Of a DNA stretch of 64,000 nucleotides, positions 51,169 through 60,398 are shown in pieces (position 1 is the first letter of the stretch; each line of letters starts with the position of its first letter). Source of the stretch: Collinsella aerofaciens. GTDB taxonomy: Bacteria; Actinomycetota; Coriobacteriia; Coriobacteriales; Coriobacteriaceae. The DNA is taken from positions 62,001-126,000 of the forward strand of contig NZ_WWSY01000003.1 in the NCBI RefSeq assembly GCF_009876115.1. The letters are read 5' to 3'. The notes under the pieces are model-generated. The model saw nothing but the letters and a program-made list of their open reading frames with translations. It had not been told where the DNA came from and did no database searches. Position numbers and translations under genes: made by a program.

Positions 51169-51966
51169 CTACTCAGCAAGCAGGCGACGCAGTTCTTCTT
51201 CGACCGTGTGCACATAGCGGACGCGGTCATTAATGCCGCGCATGCTGGGATTGCAGCTCTCCATCAGATAGGGATGGCCCACGACGTTGAGCATGTCGCG
51301 ATCGTTCTCATTGTCGCCAAACGCCATCATCTCATCGGGCGAAATCCCCAGGGCACGACCGTAATCGGCAAGCGCGGAGCCCTTGCCCGAACCGAAACCG
51401 ATAAAGTCCGTCCATTCGGTTCCCGACGTCATCACGTCGACACGGTCGCTAAAGAGGCGCTCGAAATACTCCAGGGCCGTCGGCTGATCCACCTCGGGCG
51501 TCTGGAAGGCAATCTTAATGACGTCCTCGTCAATGTCCTCGGGACGGTCGACCACCGCCACATCGCAGTGGACCTCATAGCGCAAATGGTCGACGAACGC
51601 ATCGTTGCCGCTCATGGTGTAGAGGTGCCCCTCACACGAAAGGGTCACGTCGGCATGGGGATACGCAACCACGGCATTCGCGATATCCATAGCAAGACCA
51701 CGCTCCATGGAACGCTTGACAACGGCACGCTCCTCGCTCATCACCAGGGCTCCGTTTTCGCATACATAGGCGAGCTCATCGGCCACCGGGGTAAACAGGT
51801 AGCGCAAGCTCGCATATTGACGGCCACTCGCCGGCATAAACACGATACCGCGACGATGCAGCTCATCAATGAGCTCAAAGGCCTCGGAACGCGGCTCGCG
51901 CTCCCCCGGATGCAGCAACGTGCCGTCCAAATCGCATGCAATCAGCTTGATTCCCTCAAGACCCAT
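51169..51966 (-). CDS. Cof-type HAD-IIB phosphatase
   Basis: A 265-residue HAD-IIB enzyme: motif I KLIACDLDGTLLHPGE, motif II FMPASGRQYASL, motifs III/IV GKGSALADYGRALGI and MMAFGDNENDRDMLNVVGHPYLMES. Likely a sugar-phosphate or cofactor phosphatase. ATG at 51966 follows GGGGAA. Confidence 0.88.
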   Translation of the reverse strand: MGLEGIKLIACDLDGTLLHPGEREPRSEAFELIDELHRRGIVFMPASGRQYASLRYLFTPVADELAYVCENGALVMSEERAVVKRSMERGLAMDIANAVVAYPHADVTLSCEGHLYTMSGNDAFVDHLRYEVHCDVAVVDRPEDIDEDVIKIAFQTPEVDQPTALEYFERLFSDRVDVMTSGTEWTDFIGFGSGKGSALADYGRALGISPDEMMAFGDNENDRDMLNVVGHPYLMESCNPSMRGINDRVRYVHTVEEELRRLLAE

Positions 51967-52048
51967 ACGCTTCCCCAAAGCCTCCTATCAACAGCAAGAC
52001 GGACCTTGATTGGTCGCCCCTCAAAGCCCGTCTTGCGCATACGCGCGC

Positions 52049-52627
52049 TTAGCCGCGCGTCTTTTTTACGATGGTAAAGTCCGGAGCCATGCTAACGACG
52101 ACCTCCGCCGCACTCGACGCAAAGCGCCGGTCCGTATCGAGTTCACGGGTAACCACCGAGAGCCGAACACCCTCGACACCCCGGAGCATGCGGCCCAAAA
52201 CAGGCTGCACCGGCGTATACATGCGCACGGTATGCTCGTCCGAGTCGCCCCGGAAGAGCGGCGCATGCATGTTGCCGATCTCCCAGCACGCATGCGCGAG
52301 CGCAATCGGATCCATGCGGTCGACTTCGACCAAATAAACCTCGGCGCTGCGCAGGCGCACGACAACCGCCACGGGCACCACGCCCGAACGGTCAATGGCG
52401 AGCACGTCGCCGTCGGCAAGACGACCACCGTCGGTAGCATCCAGCCGAACATCGATCGTGCGCCCCAGCTCCGTCACGCCCACAAACGCGCATACATCAG
52501 CCTGGTCCCAATCGAGCAGTAGCTCATCGACCTCAAAGACACCGCCCAGCTCCCGGCGAAGCAGGAGTTCATAGGACGGATCGTTGAGATTTCCCAAACA
52601 TGTCGTCGAAACCAAGCGTTCAGGCAT
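52049..52627 (-). CDS. UreE-like (urease accessory/nickel chaperone family) protein
   Basis: A 192-residue protein with a UreE-like layout: an N-terminal domain (TIDVRLDATDGGRLADGDVL) and a C-terminal metal domain ALAHACWEIGNMHAPLFRG followed by YTPVQPVLGRMLRG, matching the UreE pattern of an IGNxH motif and a later VLxxMLRG helix. The His-rich tail of classical UreE is absent. No urease gene is in the window. It lies three bases after the FKBP gene, suggesting joint handling of nickel or another metal, or a repurposed UreE. Confidence 0.65.
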   Translation of the reverse strand: MPERLVSTTCLGNLNDPSYELLLRRELGGVFEVDELLLDWDQADVCAFVGVTELGRTIDVRLDATDGGRLADGDVLAIDRSGVVPVAVVVRLRSAEVYLVEVDRMDPIALAHACWEIGNMHAPLFRGDSDEHTVRMYTPVQPVLGRMLRGVEGVRLSVVTRELDTDRRFASSAAEVVVSMAPDFTIVKKTRG

Positions 52628-52630
52628 GCT

Positions 52631-53059
52631 CTAGCCCTCGACCTCGACGAGCTCAATATCAAAGTTGAGGTCCTTGCCGGCCAGCTCGTGGTTGGCGTCG
52701 AGCGTCACGGCCTCGGGCGTTACGTCGATGACCACGGCGGGGACAGGCATGCCGCTCGGCGTGGACAGGAAGAGCTTCATGCCCTTCTCGATCTGCTCGA
52801 TGTTGGGAACCTGCTCGGCCGGGAAGGTCAGAACCATCTCGGGGTTGTGCTCGCCGTAGGCATCGGCCGCAGGAATGTGCACGGTCTTCTTCTCGCCCAC
52901 CTGCATGTCGACCACGGCGGCGTCGAAGCCCTTGATCATCTGACCGGCGCCGCAGGTGAACTCCAGCGGCTCGCCGCGATCGTAGGAGCTATCGAACTGC
53001 GTGCCGTCATCGAGCGTGCCGCGATAATGGGCCTTGACCTTCTTGCCCTGGTTGGACAT
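52631..53059 (-). CDS. FKBP-type peptidyl-prolyl isomerase, SlyD-like
   Basis: A 142-residue protein. KVKAHYRGTLDDGTQFDSSY and MIKGFDAAVVDMQVGEKKTVHIPAADAYG are the FKBP core with the SlyD-type chaperone insert (EMVLTFPAEQVPN) and LAGKDLNFDIELVEV. The His/Cys-rich nickel tail of E. coli SlyD is missing. ATG at 53059 follows CGGAGG. Co-directional with the UreE-like gene. Confidence 0.9.
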   Translation of the reverse strand: MSNQGKKVKAHYRGTLDDGTQFDSSYDRGEPLEFTCGAGQMIKGFDAAVVDMQVGEKKTVHIPAADAYGEHNPEMVLTFPAEQVPNIEQIEKGMKLFLSTPSGMPVPAVVIDVTPEAVTLDANHELAGKDLNFDIELVEVEG

Positions 53060-53179
53060 GGTAACCTCCGTAATAAGGGCGGCGCACAACGCGGGCCGCC
53101 ATGAACATATGGCGCTAACTATACCCTAGTCATACAATTCAATGACAGTTTGCAAAGAAACGCTGCAACCGGAGGAACC

Positions 53180-54193
53180 ATGGCATATCCCGTATTTGAC
53201 CTACACTGCGACACCGCTGACCGCATCGGCTGGGCCACGCTCGATCTCGACCTGCGCTTTACCGCCGGCACCGACGGTTATTTCCCCGGCGACGAAACGC
53301 ATCCGCAAGATTTCGACCTCATCGAGGGCAACGCCTGCGCCATCTCGCTCGCAAAGATCGGCAACACGCCGTGGGCACAGTGCTTCGCCACGTTTGTCCC
53401 CGACGAGATTCCCACCGCCCACGCCGCGCGCTTCCAGGCGCAGATCATGGCACACATGAGCGGCCAAGCAATGCTCAACCACGACCGCATGGTCAACGTA
53501 CGCAACGCCGCAGACATTCGCCCCGCGCTCAAAGACGGCAAGGTCGCCTGCATCCACACCATCGAAAACGCCACGTTCTTTGCCGAGGACCCCGCGCTGA
53601 TCGAGGTGCTCAAGAGCCTGGGCGTACTCATGTCGTCACTCAGCTGGAATGCGCAGGGACCGCTCGCGAGCGGCCACGACACCCACGCCGGTCTCACCGC
53701 CGCCGGTATCGAGGCGCTTACGCAGATGGAGCACGCCGGCATGGTGCTCGACGTCTCCCACCTCAACGATGAGTGCTTTGACGAGGTTGTCACCCATGCC
53801 ACGCGCCCCTTCGTCGCCAGCCACTCCAACTCCCGTGCGGTTTGCGGCGTCAAGCGCAACCTTACCGACGACCAGTTCCGCACCATTCGCGACATGGGCG
53901 GCATCGTCGGCCTCAACTACTGCAGCGAGTTCCTTTCCAACGACGCAACCGACAAAACCGCCGCAGACGTCACCTTCGACCAGCTGGCGGCACATATCGA
54001 GCATTGGCTCGACCTGGGCGGCGAGGACGCCATCGCGCTCGGCGGCGACTGGGACGGTGCCACGGTGCCCGCTTTCCTCTCCGATGCCAGCAAGATGCCC
54101 GAATTCCAGAACATGCTCTCCAAGCACTTTGGCAAGACCGTGATGCAGAAGCTCTGCAGCGACAACGCGCTTGCCTTCTTTGAGCGTTATTAA
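53180..54193 (+). CDS. Membrane-type dipeptidase (peptidase family M19)
   Basis: A 337-residue zinc dipeptidase. FDLHCDTADRIG provides the HxD site, ACIHTIENATFF the bridging glutamate, VLDVSHLND and FVASHSNSRAVCGVKRNLTDDQ the histidines, and LGGDWDGA the final aspartate. Despite the family name, no signal peptide is visible. ATG at 53180 follows GGAGG. It may cleave dipeptides from protein or peptide fermentation. Confidence 0.91.
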   Translation: MAYPVFDLHCDTADRIGWATLDLDLRFTAGTDGYFPGDETHPQDFDLIEGNACAISLAKIGNTPWAQCFATFVPDEIPTAHAARFQAQIMAHMSGQAMLNHDRMVNVRNAADIRPALKDGKVACIHTIENATFFAEDPALIEVLKSLGVLMSSLSWNAQGPLASGHDTHAGLTAAGIEALTQMEHAGMVLDVSHLNDECFDEVVTHATRPFVASHSNSRAVCGVKRNLTDDQFRTIRDMGGIVGLNYCSEFLSNDATDKTAADVTFDQLAAHIEHWLDLGGEDAIALGGDWDGATVPAFLSDASKMPEFQNMLSKHFGKTVMQKLCSDNALAFFERY

Positions 54194-54268
54194 TTTCACA
54201 TCCCTTGAGCGGGCCGGCATGCCGAGCGATCGACATGCCGCCCCGCCACCCAATCTGAAGGATAACTT

Positions 54269-55045
54269 TTGACGCAGCAATTCACGATTTCCGTACCCCG
54301 ACCGGATGGGATGCCCATCTCCGTCGTCGTTACCAAAAAGCGCGTCAAGAACTTCAACCTACGCGTCACATCGAGCGGTGAGGTCCACGCTAGCGCACCG
54401 CTCGGCGCCAGCCGCGAGCGTATCGAAGCGTTTGTGAAGCGCAACAGCGCCTGGATTATCAGCCGACTTGCCCGGCGCGAGCAACGTCAGGCGACGGCGC
54501 GAGAGCCGCTCAGTCCCTCGTCCATCATTGCACTTTGGGGCAAGCCCATCACGGTACAGGACGCACTCGATCACAACTTTGCATCGCCCGCACCGCGACC
54601 CAAGCAGGCCACCTTCGCAAGTTTTATAGGTACCGACGAATCGGACGAAAGCCCACAGGCTAAGCGGCGCGCAATCCTCGACGGCCTAACGTCCGACGAG
54701 CTCCAAGCCCACATCGACCAGCTTTATACGACCGAGGTCACCGCAGCGCTACGCGACATCGTGCACGCGTACGAAATCACAATGGGTGTCGCCGTTTCCC
54801 GCATTTCCGTACGCAGCATGAAAACGCGTTGGGGCTCATGCACGCCCAAGACCGGCGCCATTCGCATCGCGCGCGAGCTCGCCGCCTACCCCGTCGAATG
54901 CCTCGACATGGTTGTCGCCCACGAGCTCGTCCACTTGCTCGAGCCAAGCCACAATCAGCGGTTCCACGCCTTGCTCGACACGTACTGCCCCAACAATAGA
55001 GCTCTGTCGCAGCGGCTCAAGCAGCCACCCATGGAGACGTATTAG
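54269..55045 (+). CDS. YgjP-like zinc metalloprotease (DUF45, SprT-like)
   Basis: A 258-residue protein. KKRVKNFNLRVTSSGEVHASAPLGASRERIEAFV is the YgjP N-terminal signature; MKTRWGSCTPKTGAIRIARELAAYPVECLDMVVAHELVHLLEPSHNQRF carries HELVH and the third ligand. A ~50-residue low-complexity insert (ASPAPRPKQATFAS) breaks the usual fold. TTG start at 54269 follows GAAGGA. Substrate unknown. Confidence 0.87.
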   Translation: MTQQFTISVPRPDGMPISVVVTKKRVKNFNLRVTSSGEVHASAPLGASRERIEAFVKRNSAWIISRLARREQRQATAREPLSPSSIIALWGKPITVQDALDHNFASPAPRPKQATFASFIGTDESDESPQAKRRAILDGLTSDELQAHIDQLYTTEVTAALRDIVHAYEITMGVAVSRISVRSMKTRWGSCTPKTGAIRIARELAAYPVECLDMVVAHELVHLLEPSHNQRFHALLDTYCPNNRALSQRLKQPPMETY

Positions 55046-55051
55046 AACCGG

Positions 55052-55537
55052 TTAGCGCACGCGCTCGATTTCGACGCCGCAGCTTGCCAGGGGCAGGCCA
55101 ACAGGAGCCCACGGCTTATCGAGCTTTATGCGCACACCAAGCAGCGAGGGATAGCGGCGCAGCAGCATCTGGGCTGCCCCCTCGGCTGCCGCCTCGATGA
55201 GCTTAAACGTATGCTCGCGCAGATAGCCATCAACATCGTGGCACACCGAGCCATAGTCAATCGAGGCGTCCAAGTTATCGTGCTCCCCCGCTGCACGCAG
55301 GTCGGCATAGAGCACCAAGGACACGATGAACTTCTGACCCAGCGCGTTCTCCTCGGGATACACGCCATGGTTGGCAAAAACCTCAAGGCCGTCAACGACA
55401 ATACGATCGGCATGGCGCAGATCGTCATAGCTCACGTGAGGCACCGCCGTCGCAGTAGAAATTTCACCCCTACCACGACGGGCGAGCTCAGCACCCTCAG
55501 TCTTGGTTGCATTCTCGGGCAGTTTCTTGTTACTCAT
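55052..55537 (-). CDS. folB: Dihydroneopterin aldolase
   Basis: A 161-residue FolB. RIVVDGLEVFANHGVYPEENALGQKFIVSLVLYAD, SIDYGSVCHDVDGYL and FKLIEAAAEGAAQMLL are family motifs with the catalytic tyrosine and lysine (IKLDKPWAPVG). The first 40 residues (KLPENATKTEGAELARRGRG) are an extra, probably disordered, extension. It acts in folate synthesis after FolE. It ends six bases from the convergent YgjP-like gene. Confidence 0.92.
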   Translation of the reverse strand: MSNKKLPENATKTEGAELARRGRGEISTATAVPHVSYDDLRHADRIVVDGLEVFANHGVYPEENALGQKFIVSLVLYADLRAAGEHDNLDASIDYGSVCHDVDGYLREHTFKLIEAAAEGAAQMLLRRYPSLLGVRIKLDKPWAPVGLPLASCGVEIERVR

Positions 55538-55584
55538 CGCGATCGTCTCCTTCGTTTAGAACCCCGACCGCGCAAACTAACTAA

Positions 55585-56166
55585 CTACACGCGAATCGAC
55601 AGGTTCTTTTTATCATCGCTCCAGTTGCAAGCATTGCGCGCGGGGCATGCAAAGCAAGCGCGCGACGCTTTGTCGGCTGCATAGAGCAGACGCTCAAGCG
55701 GTTGGCTGTTCACGCGCAGCTTTCGATGGCCCAGAATAGCCGTCTTAATGGCCGCGGCATCGGCCGACTCAAACGCCACGTCATCGGGCATGCCGGCGAG
55801 TATTGCATCAGCGACGCGCTCGCTTGCAACATCATGGGATATACCCGATTCGTACTGTTCATCTTTGCCGATATCGTGAAGAAGTGCTGTGGCGTAGATG
55901 ACCTCGCGGTCAAATTCGAGCTGCTCCTCGAGATTCTTGATCCACATAATGCGAGCGACATCGAGCAGATGGTCAATACCGTGGCGGCAGAAGATGCGCC
56001 CCGATTCCAACTGTGCAATGTTGCCCAGGTGCCGCCGGAACAGCCCGTTGGCACAAATGTAATCAATGCGAGGCATGGCGCCAAAGGGGGCCAGGCCCGA
56101 AGCCATAAAGCCGCGACGCGACGTCCCCTCATCGGTCTTCGATGTAAAGTCGTTGACGACTCTCAT
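55585..56166 (-). CDS. HD-domain phosphohydrolase in the folate cluster
   Basis: A 193-residue protein. FCRHGIDHLLDVARIMW and YATALLHDIGKDEQYESGISHD give the H...HD metal motif of HD phosphohydrolases. It ends with a cysteine cluster CFACPARNAC. It starts two bases after the folE stop and precedes folB, so it may remove phosphates from dihydroneopterin triphosphate or a related pterin, a step with no dedicated enzyme here. That role is inference. Confidence 0.78.
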   Translation of the reverse strand: MRVVNDFTSKTDEGTSRRGFMASGLAPFGAMPRIDYICANGLFRRHLGNIAQLESGRIFCRHGIDHLLDVARIMWIKNLEEQLEFDREVIYATALLHDIGKDEQYESGISHDVASERVADAILAGMPDDVAFESADAAAIKTAILGHRKLRVNSQPLERLLYAADKASRACFACPARNACNWSDDKKNLSIRV

Positions 56167-56168
56167 GG

Positions 56169-56726
56169 TTAGCGGCCCAGCATCCTAAAGAAACGCTCCT
56201 CGAGCGCGGGATCGGTCTCAAAGACGCCGCGGCGAGCGAGCGTCACGGTCTTGGTGCCGGGCTTTTGCACGCCACGCATCGTCATGCACATATGCTCGGC
56301 CTCCATCAACACAATCGCTCCCTGGGGAGCGAGATACTCCATGAGAGCATCGGCAACCTGTGCACACAGCTGCTCCTGCAGCTGAAGACGGCGGGCATAA
56401 ACCTCAACCGTGCGGGCGAGCTTGGAAAGCCCAGCCACCCGACCGTTAGGGATGTAACCAATGGCGGCCTTGCCATAAAACGGCAGCAGATGATGTTCGC
56501 ACAGCGAGTAGAACGTGATGTCGCGCTCGATAACCAAATCGTTCGAAGCGACGGCAAAGGTTTTGGACAGGTGCTCCTCGGCACTCTGGTCCATACCGCC
56601 GGCGATCTCACCATACATACGGGCAACGCGCGCCGGGGTCTCCAGCAGGCCCTCACGAGTTGGGTCCTCGCCTATGCCCTCAAGCAACAGCTTAATAGCG
56701 GCCTCGACTTTTTCCTGATCGACCAT
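56169..56726 (-). CDS. folE: GTP cyclohydrolase I
   Basis: A 185-residue type IA enzyme making 7,8-dihydroneopterin triphosphate from [49 protein letters not shown] contains the zinc cysteine and histidines; [20 protein letters not shown] the second cysteine. It heads a folE-HD-folB block, 66 bases downstream of nrdG. Confidence 0.95.
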   Translation of the reverse strand: MVDQEKVEAAIKLLLEGIGEDPTREGLLETPARVARMYGEIAGGMDQSAEEHLSKTFAVASNDLVIERDITFYSLCEHHLLPFYGKAAIGYIPNGRVAGLSKLARTVEVYARRLQLQEQLCAQVADALMEYLAPQGAIVLMEAEHMCMTMRGVQKPGTKTVTLARRGVFETDPALEERFFRMLGR

Positions 56727-56792
56727 CTGGGCCTCACTTTTCCAATTTCACGTTCGCGCTATGGTACCACGCCCTCCGGCATCGGCCGCAAG

Positions 56793-57374
56793 CTACATAG
56801 TATGGGTCGAATAGACCGGATCGTCTCGCCAAAGCTCCACAGCATCGCAAAGCGCAACGCCCTCACGCGCGGCACGAGCGCGCGTGGCGTTCATGTCGAT
56901 CACGCGCTGATTGCTCGAACCCCTAAAGCGCAACGAGATATCGTACAGATCCTGAACGAACGGGCCGTCCACCAACATGTCGAGGCAGGCAAGAATGCGG
57001 TCCGTCACCTCGGTATGATGACGACCGCCCGGCATAAGCTCCTCGAGTACGTCGCCAGTAAAGCACCAAATAGTCTTCCCCGACCCCATAGGATAAGCGG
57101 CACGAACACGCTCAATGAAATCAACGAGCCCCGCCTGATTCTCAGGTTCCATAGGCTCGCCGCCCAAAATCGTCAGACCATCGATAAAGGGATGGTCGAG
57201 GCTCTCGATAATCTTGTCCTCGACGGCGCTATCAAAGGGCTCGCCCGCAGCAAAGTCCCACGCAACAGAGTTAAAGCAGTTCTTGCACCCACGACGGCAC
57301 CCACTCACAAACAGAGAAGTACGAACGCCTTCTCCATCAGCAATGTCGAAATACTTAATGTTCGCGTAGTTCAT
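56793..57374 (-). CDS. nrdG: Anaerobic ribonucleoside-triphosphate reductase activating protein
   Basis: A 193-residue radical SAM enzyme. VSGCRRGCKNCFNSVAWDF has the CxxxCxxC cluster site and LTILGGEPMEPEN the SAM-binding GGE. It installs the glycyl radical on NrdD, encoded upstream. ATG at 57374 follows GGGAGAG. The start region is mirrored on the opposite strand in the 57.4 kb palindrome. Confidence 0.94.
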   Translation of the reverse strand: MNYANIKYFDIADGEGVRTSLFVSGCRRGCKNCFNSVAWDFAAGEPFDSAVEDKIIESLDHPFIDGLTILGGEPMEPENQAGLVDFIERVRAAYPMGSGKTIWCFTGDVLEELMPGGRHHTEVTDRILACLDMLVDGPFVQDLYDISLRFRGSSNQRVIDMNATRARAAREGVALCDAVELWRDDPVYSTHTM

Positions 57375-57510
57375 AGGTAACTCTCCCGGGAGGCCGGGAC
57401 ATATCATCCCGTCCTCAAACATTCTCGGCCTTCGGCCTGCGAAACTGCGGGCGGGACGATATGTCCCGGCCTCATGCAAAGGGTAACTCAATGAACGAAG
57501 CGAACATCGA
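57374..57510. repeat. Palindrome mirroring the start of nrdG
   Basis: Centred near 57432. GAGGCCGGGACATATC (57390-57405) is exactly mirrored at 57458-57473. Further out, the plus strand at 57491 reads MNEANIEY, close to the NrdG start MNYANIKY on the minus strand, in near-identical codons. A 25-codon plus-strand ORF (57491-57568, AAAGGG upstream) results; it is probably not a gene. Confidence 0.65.
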
Positions 57511-57623
57511 GTATAGGGTTCGAGGTCCAATAAAAACTGGGTTGCGGCTCAACCACCATCGCAAGTAAATCGCAGCTGCAACTCGAATTATTTCCGCTAA
57601 GAACTTCGAGGAGTGAGCAGACT

Positions 57624-57818
57624 GCGCGCTGCATCTCAACTACATCAACTTGGCTGAGACGAGAGGGCCGCTTGGGCTTTTGCTCGATATGAGTTCCGCA
57701 CGCAAAGAAGGCCACTTAATGTGGCCTTCGTCTTGCGCAGGACTGTCCGAAATAGCGAGCAAAAGCCCAAGCGGCCCTCTCGGCTCAGCCCCGGAGCGGT
57801 ATTAGAGATGCAGCACGC
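57624..57818. repeat. Palindrome mirroring the end of nrdD and its terminator
   Basis: Centred at 57721. The 35-bp arms 57652-57686 and 57756-57790 match with one mismatch, and GCGCGCTGCATCTC (57624) mirrors the nrdD last codons at 57805-57818 (one mismatch). At the centre, AAGGCCAC/GTGGCCTT forms a terminator-like stem usable by nrdD. Confidence 0.7.
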
Positions 57819-60024
57819 GGTCGCGGATCTCCTCGGTTCGACCCTGGTTCCAGAACTGGGTACCGATGTAGCCGCACGTACGACGAGCGACGTTCATCTT
57901 CTCCTGGTCGCGGTTGCCGCAGTTGGGGCACTCCCACACCAGCTTGCCATCGTCCTCGACAATCTTGATCTCGCCATCGTAGCCGCACACCTGGCAGTAG
58001 TCGCTCTTGGTGTTGAGCTCGGCGTACATGATGTTGTCGTAGATGTACTGCATCACACGAATGACAGCCTTGAGGTTGTCCTGCATGTTGGGAACCTCAA
58101 CGTAGGAGATAGCACCGCCCGGCGAAAGCTGCTGGAACATGCCCTCGAACTTAAGCTTGTCGAAAGCATCGATCTCCTCGGACACGTGGACGTGATAGCT
58201 GTTGGTAATGTAGCCCTTGTCCGTCACGCCCGGGATAATGCCAAAACGGCGTTGCAGGCACTTGGCGAACTTGTAGGTCGTCGACTCCAACGGCGTACCG
58301 TACAGCGAGAAATCGATATCGCTTTCGGCCTTCCACTCGGCGCACTTGTCATTCATGCGCTGCATGACGGCCATGGCAAACGGCGTGCCCTCCTTCTCGG
58401 TGTGGCTGTGACCCGTCATGTACTTGACGCACTCATACAGGCCAGCATACCCCAGGCTGATGGTGGAATAGCCGCCCACGAGCAGCTTATCGATCGTCTC
58501 GCCCTTCTTCAGACGCGCCAGGGCACCGTACTGCCAAAGAATCGGCGCGGCATCCGAAAGCGTGCCCATCAGGCGCTCATGACGGCACAGCAGGGCACGA
58601 TGGCACAGCTCGAGGCGCTCGTCGAAGATCTTCCAGAACTTGTCCATGTCCTGATGCGAGCTCAGCGCGACATCGGGCAGGTTGATGGTCACAACACCCT
58701 GGTTAAAGCGGCCATAGTACTTAGGTTTGGTCGGGTCATAGTTCAGCGCGTTGGCGACATTGTTAAAGCCGTTGCCCGAGCGGTCGGGCGTCAAGAAGCT
58801 GCGGCAACCCATGCAGGTGTAGCAATCGCCGTTGCCGGCGGTCTCGCCCTTCGACAGCTTGAGCTCGCGCATCTTCTTCTCGGAGATGTAATCGGGCACC
58901 ATGCGCTTGGCGGTGCACTTGGCAGCCAGCTGGGTCAGGTAGAAGTACGGGGAATTCTCGTGAACGTTATCGTCCTCGAGTACATAGATAAGCTTGGGGA
59001 ATGCCGGGGTAATCCACACGCCGGCCTCGTTCTTAACGCCCTCATAGCGCTGACGAAGCGTCTCCTCCACGATCATGGCAAGGTCGTGCTTCTCCTGGGG
59101 CGTACGGGCCTCGTTAAGATACATAAAGACCGTCACGAACGGCGCCTGGCCATTGGTGGTCATAAGGGTCACGACCTGATACTGAATCGTCTGGACGCCG
59201 CGACGGATCTCGTCACGCAGGCGATCCTCAACGACCTCGCGAACCTTTTCGGGAGATGCGGAAACGCCGAGCTCCTCGAGCTCGCGGGCGACCTCGCCAC
59301 GAATCTTTTGACGGCTCACTTCAACAAAGGGGGCGAGATGGGTCAGCGAAATAGACTGGCCGCCGTACTGGGAGGAAGCAACCTGGGCGATAATCTGCGT
59401 CGCGATGTTGCAGGCAGTCGAGAAGCTGTGCGGCTTCTCGATCAGCGTGCCCGAGATAACGGTGCCGTTCTGGAGCATGTCCTCCAGGTTCACCAGATCG
59501 CAGTTGTGCATGTGCTGGGCAAAGTAATCCGAATCGTGGAAATGGATCAGGCCCTCATTATGGGCATCCACGATCTCCTGGGGCAGCAGCACGCGCTGGG
59601 TCAGGTCCTTGGAAATCTCGCCGGCCATATAGTCGCGCTGAACGGAGTTGACGGTCGGGTTCTTGTTGGAGTTCTCCTGCTTGACCTCTTCGTTATTGCA
59701 CTCGATCAGCGACAGAATCTTGTCGTCGGTCGTGTTCTTCTGGCGCTTCAGGCTCTGAACATAGCGATAGATGATGTAGTGGCGGGCAACCTCGTAGCAG
59801 TCGAGACGCATGATCTCGTCCTCGACCAAATCCTGAATCTCCTCGACCGAAACGGTGTGGCCCGCGTTCTCGCATGCCTCGGCGACATTTTGTGCCGCAT
59901 AAACCACCTGGCGGTCGGTTAGACGAGAGCTCTCCTCGACCTCCAAGTTTGCGGCGCGGATGGCATTGACGATCTTATCGATGTCAAAGACAACCTCGGT
60001 GCCGCTGCGCTTGATGATCTTCAT
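57802..60024 (-). CDS. nrdD: Anaerobic ribonucleoside-triphosphate reductase
   Basis: A 740-residue class III reductase, making dNTPs without oxygen. Residues 1-90 are an ATP-cone (IIKRSGTEVVFDIDKIVNAI). HMHNCDLVNLEDMLQNGT holds an active-site cysteine, ISLGYAGLYECVKYMTGHS is a core motif, CQVCGYDGEI and WECPNCGN bind zinc, and RTCGYIGTQFWNQGR is the glycyl-radical loop. ATG at 60024 follows AAGAGG. Two NrdR-like boxes lie about 230-270 bases upstream. Confidence 0.96.
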   Translation of the reverse strand: MKIIKRSGTEVVFDIDKIVNAIRAANLEVEESSRLTDRQVVYAAQNVAEACENAGHTVSVEEIQDLVEDEIMRLDCYEVARHYIIYRYVQSLKRQKNTTDDKILSLIECNNEEVKQENSNKNPTVNSVQRDYMAGEISKDLTQRVLLPQEIVDAHNEGLIHFHDSDYFAQHMHNCDLVNLEDMLQNGTVISGTLIEKPHSFSTACNIATQIIAQVASSQYGGQSISLTHLAPFVEVSRQKIRGEVARELEELGVSASPEKVREVVEDRLRDEIRRGVQTIQYQVVTLMTTNGQAPFVTVFMYLNEARTPQEKHDLAMIVEETLRQRYEGVKNEAGVWITPAFPKLIYVLEDDNVHENSPYFYLTQLAAKCTAKRMVPDYISEKKMRELKLSKGETAGNGDCYTCMGCRSFLTPDRSGNGFNNVANALNYDPTKPKYYGRFNQGVVTINLPDVALSSHQDMDKFWKIFDERLELCHRALLCRHERLMGTLSDAAPILWQYGALARLKKGETIDKLLVGGYSTISLGYAGLYECVKYMTGHSHTEKEGTPFAMAVMQRMNDKCAEWKAESDIDFSLYGTPLESTTYKFAKCLQRRFGIIPGVTDKGYITNSYHVHVSEEIDAFDKLKFEGMFQQLSPGGAISYVEVPNMQDNLKAVIRVMQYIYDNIMYAELNTKSDYCQVCGYDGEIKIVEDDGKLVWECPNCGNRDQEKMNVARRTCGYIGTQFWNQGRTEEIRDRVLHL

Positions 60025-60249
60025 CCTCTTGCCTCTTTCACGTCGTAGTCTCATTGCGTTTCAGAGCCAAACGATGCCCGACAGGGCTTGCCCCTGTCTT
60101 GCGGCGCCGTCGCGCAATCTTTGTTCTCGATAAACCATAAGCCTCCATGCGGACATTCCCTGGAGCCGATCAAGCGGTTCAAGGACACGTTCAAAAGAGG
60201 CAGTTAAGGTCTTCGTTCTCTGTCCGCCATCTATCATACGACAAAGACG

Positions 60250-60265
60250 CATCTATATCCTGTAT
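60250..60265. promoter_or_regulatory. NrdR-like box 2 (weaker)
   Basis: CATCTATATCCTGTAT matches about 10 of 16 positions of the NrdR pattern ACACWATATATWGTGT and lies 32 bp from the stronger box, the spacing usual for NrdR pairs. Confidence 0.4.
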
Positions 60266-60281
60266 TCTTTTTTTAGGCCAA

Positions 60282-60297
60282 ACACAACATATAGTGT
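60282..60297. promoter_or_regulatory. NrdR-like box 1
   Basis: ACACAACATATAGTGT matches 15 of 16 positions of the NrdR pattern ACACWATATATWGTGT. It is upstream of nrdD, as expected for deoxynucleotide-dependent repression. Confidence 0.7.
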
Positions 60298-60398
60298 TTC
60301 AGCAGGTCAAAGCAATTAGTCATTTTGCAGACGCATTATAAATGAGGGGTATTTGACAAGTCGGTAAAACGTTACCAACACGGCTACCTGCATGGCAG

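Noticed and set aside
57491..57568. A 25-codon plus-strand ORF (MNEANIEYRVRG...) as a real small gene
   Set aside because: Its start is a mirrored copy of the nrdG start and the remaining codons have no pattern, so it is better explained as an inverted duplication.
57721..59922. A 733-codon open frame on the plus strand opposite nrdD
   Set aside because: It is the antisense frame of a high-GC gene with biased third positions; the minus strand encodes a full NrdD with all motifs, and the translated sequence is a His/Val/Leu/Gly-rich shadow.
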